A DNA stretch of 13,238 bases from CAYONQ01 sp964405375 (GTDB lineage: Bacteria > Planctomycetota > Phycisphaerae > Sedimentisphaerales > Anaerobacaceae), in the NCBI GenBank assembly GCA_964405375.1, contig CAYONQ010000075.1, forward strand, positions 1 to 13,238, written 5' to 3'. Position numbers and translations under genes: made by a program. The notes under the pieces are model-generated. The model did not search any database. It was not told the DNA's origin and worked only from the letters and a program-made list of their open reading frames with translations. Below are positions 12,730 to 13,238 of the stretch, one piece after another (positions within the stretch are counted from its first letter, which is position 1; the number at the start of each line of letters is the position of its first letter).

Positions 12730-13238
12730 TTAAAGGACCTGGCCTATTTCAAATATAGGCAGTAAAATAGCCAGCACTATAAAACCTACGATAATGCCCA
12801 TAATAAGAAGTATCAGGGGCTCAAGCAGCGAGGTTAGCGTCTTGGCTGTCATTTCAACCTCCGTGTCATACATATCGGCGATATCTAATAGACCGGTTTC
12901 TATGCTGCCGCTAACTTGCCCCGTAGCTATGATGTGAAACACGATAGGCGGAAACAATCCGGTCTTTCTCATTGCGTTGGCAATATTATCTCCTTTACTA
13001 ACCAAATCCTTCACAGAATCCAGAGAGGCGGCGATGAAACTATTCTGGATAGCCCTTTTTACAATTTGCAAGGCGCTAAGTATCGGGATGCCGCCGGCAA
13101 GAAGTACCCCCAGTGTTCTTGCCAGACGTGCTGTTTCCGATTTGAGGAAAAGTTTACCGAAAAGAGGCAGCTTTAGCTTAGAGCGGTCCACAAACAATCT
13201 GCCTTCTTTGGTTCGCAGCCAGAATCTGATTCCGCAAA
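12730..13238 (-). CDS. gspF: Type II secretion inner-membrane platform protein GspF, C-terminal part
   Basis: The frame is open to the right edge, so only the last 168 residues are present. The TTG at 13197 is not the true start because the upstream codons already read GspF-like sequence (RFWLRTKEGR before LFVDRSKLKLPLFGKL). A T2SF domain is visible: SETARLARTLGVLLAGGIPI, the central ATGQVSGSIETGLLDIADMY, and a C-terminal membrane helix in LILLIMGIIVGFIVLAILLP. GspF is known to be the polytopic platform protein around which GspL, GspM and the GspE ATPase assemble. Its TAA overlaps a possible gspG ATG by one base. gspE would be expected just outside the window. Confidence 0.95.
   Translation of the reverse strand, partial: CGIRFWLRTKEGRLFVDRSKLKLPLFGKLFLKSETARLARTLGVLLAGGIPILSALQIVKRAIQNSFIAASLDSVKDLVSKGDNIANAMRKTGLFPPIVFHIIATGQVSGSIETGLLDIADMYDTEVEMTAKTLTSLLEPLILLIMGIIVGFIVLAILLPIFEIGQVL

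Noticed and set aside
13195..13197. TTG 13197 as start of a complete short GspF
   Set aside because: Codons upstream to the window edge are GspF-like, so the gene is simply cut by the window.

Overview
The window holds two convergent gene blocks from what looks like a diderm, flagellated bacterium of intermediate G+C. I infer a member of the Planctomycetota, probably class Phycisphaerae. The basis is the combination of a divergent flagellar operon, a type II secretion operon with a PilM-like GspL, and several small unrecognised proteins. No ribosomal or other marker gene is present to confirm this.

Positions 1-4446 (+ strand) are a tight flagellar operon: the C-terminal part of fliM, then fliN, flhA, a small two-helix membrane protein, fliA (sigma-28) and a small charged protein. 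The usual fliOPQR-flhB genes between fliN and flhA, and flhF/flhG between flhA and fliA, are not here. Positions 4503-6351 (+) are a second unit with its own plausible promoter. It encodes a small cysteine-containing protein, a coiled-coil lipoprotein and a second lipoprotein that resembles the CsgG/LpoB/FlgO fold. Positions 6479-6953 (+) hold a sigma-28-type promoter, a FlgM-like anti-sigma candidate and a long terminator hairpin. An HPP-family membrane protein follows at 6997-7467 (+).

Positions 7490-7960 contain a 71-codon minus-strand gene with an excellent ribosome binding site. Its long leader carries a perfect sigma-28 -10 box, micro-ORFs and a large hairpin in which Shine-Dalgarno sequences of both strands pair with each other.

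Positions 13238-8094 (- strand) are a type II secretion operon, gspF (partial)-gspG-gspI-gspJ-gspK-gspL-gspM. The junctions from gspF to gspK lie close together, three of them overlapping. gspH is absent from this position.

The most unusual structure is a set of three 7-bp tandem repeat arrays (around 3128-3155, 5567-5608 and 12661-12699). Each sits at or just inside the start of a gene: just before the small membrane protein, between start codon and lipobox of lipoprotein 2, and between start codon and prepilin cleavage site of GspG. Seven is not a multiple of three, so gain or loss of a unit inside a gene would shift its frame. These are candidate phase-variable (contingency) loci acting on secretion and the cell envelope.
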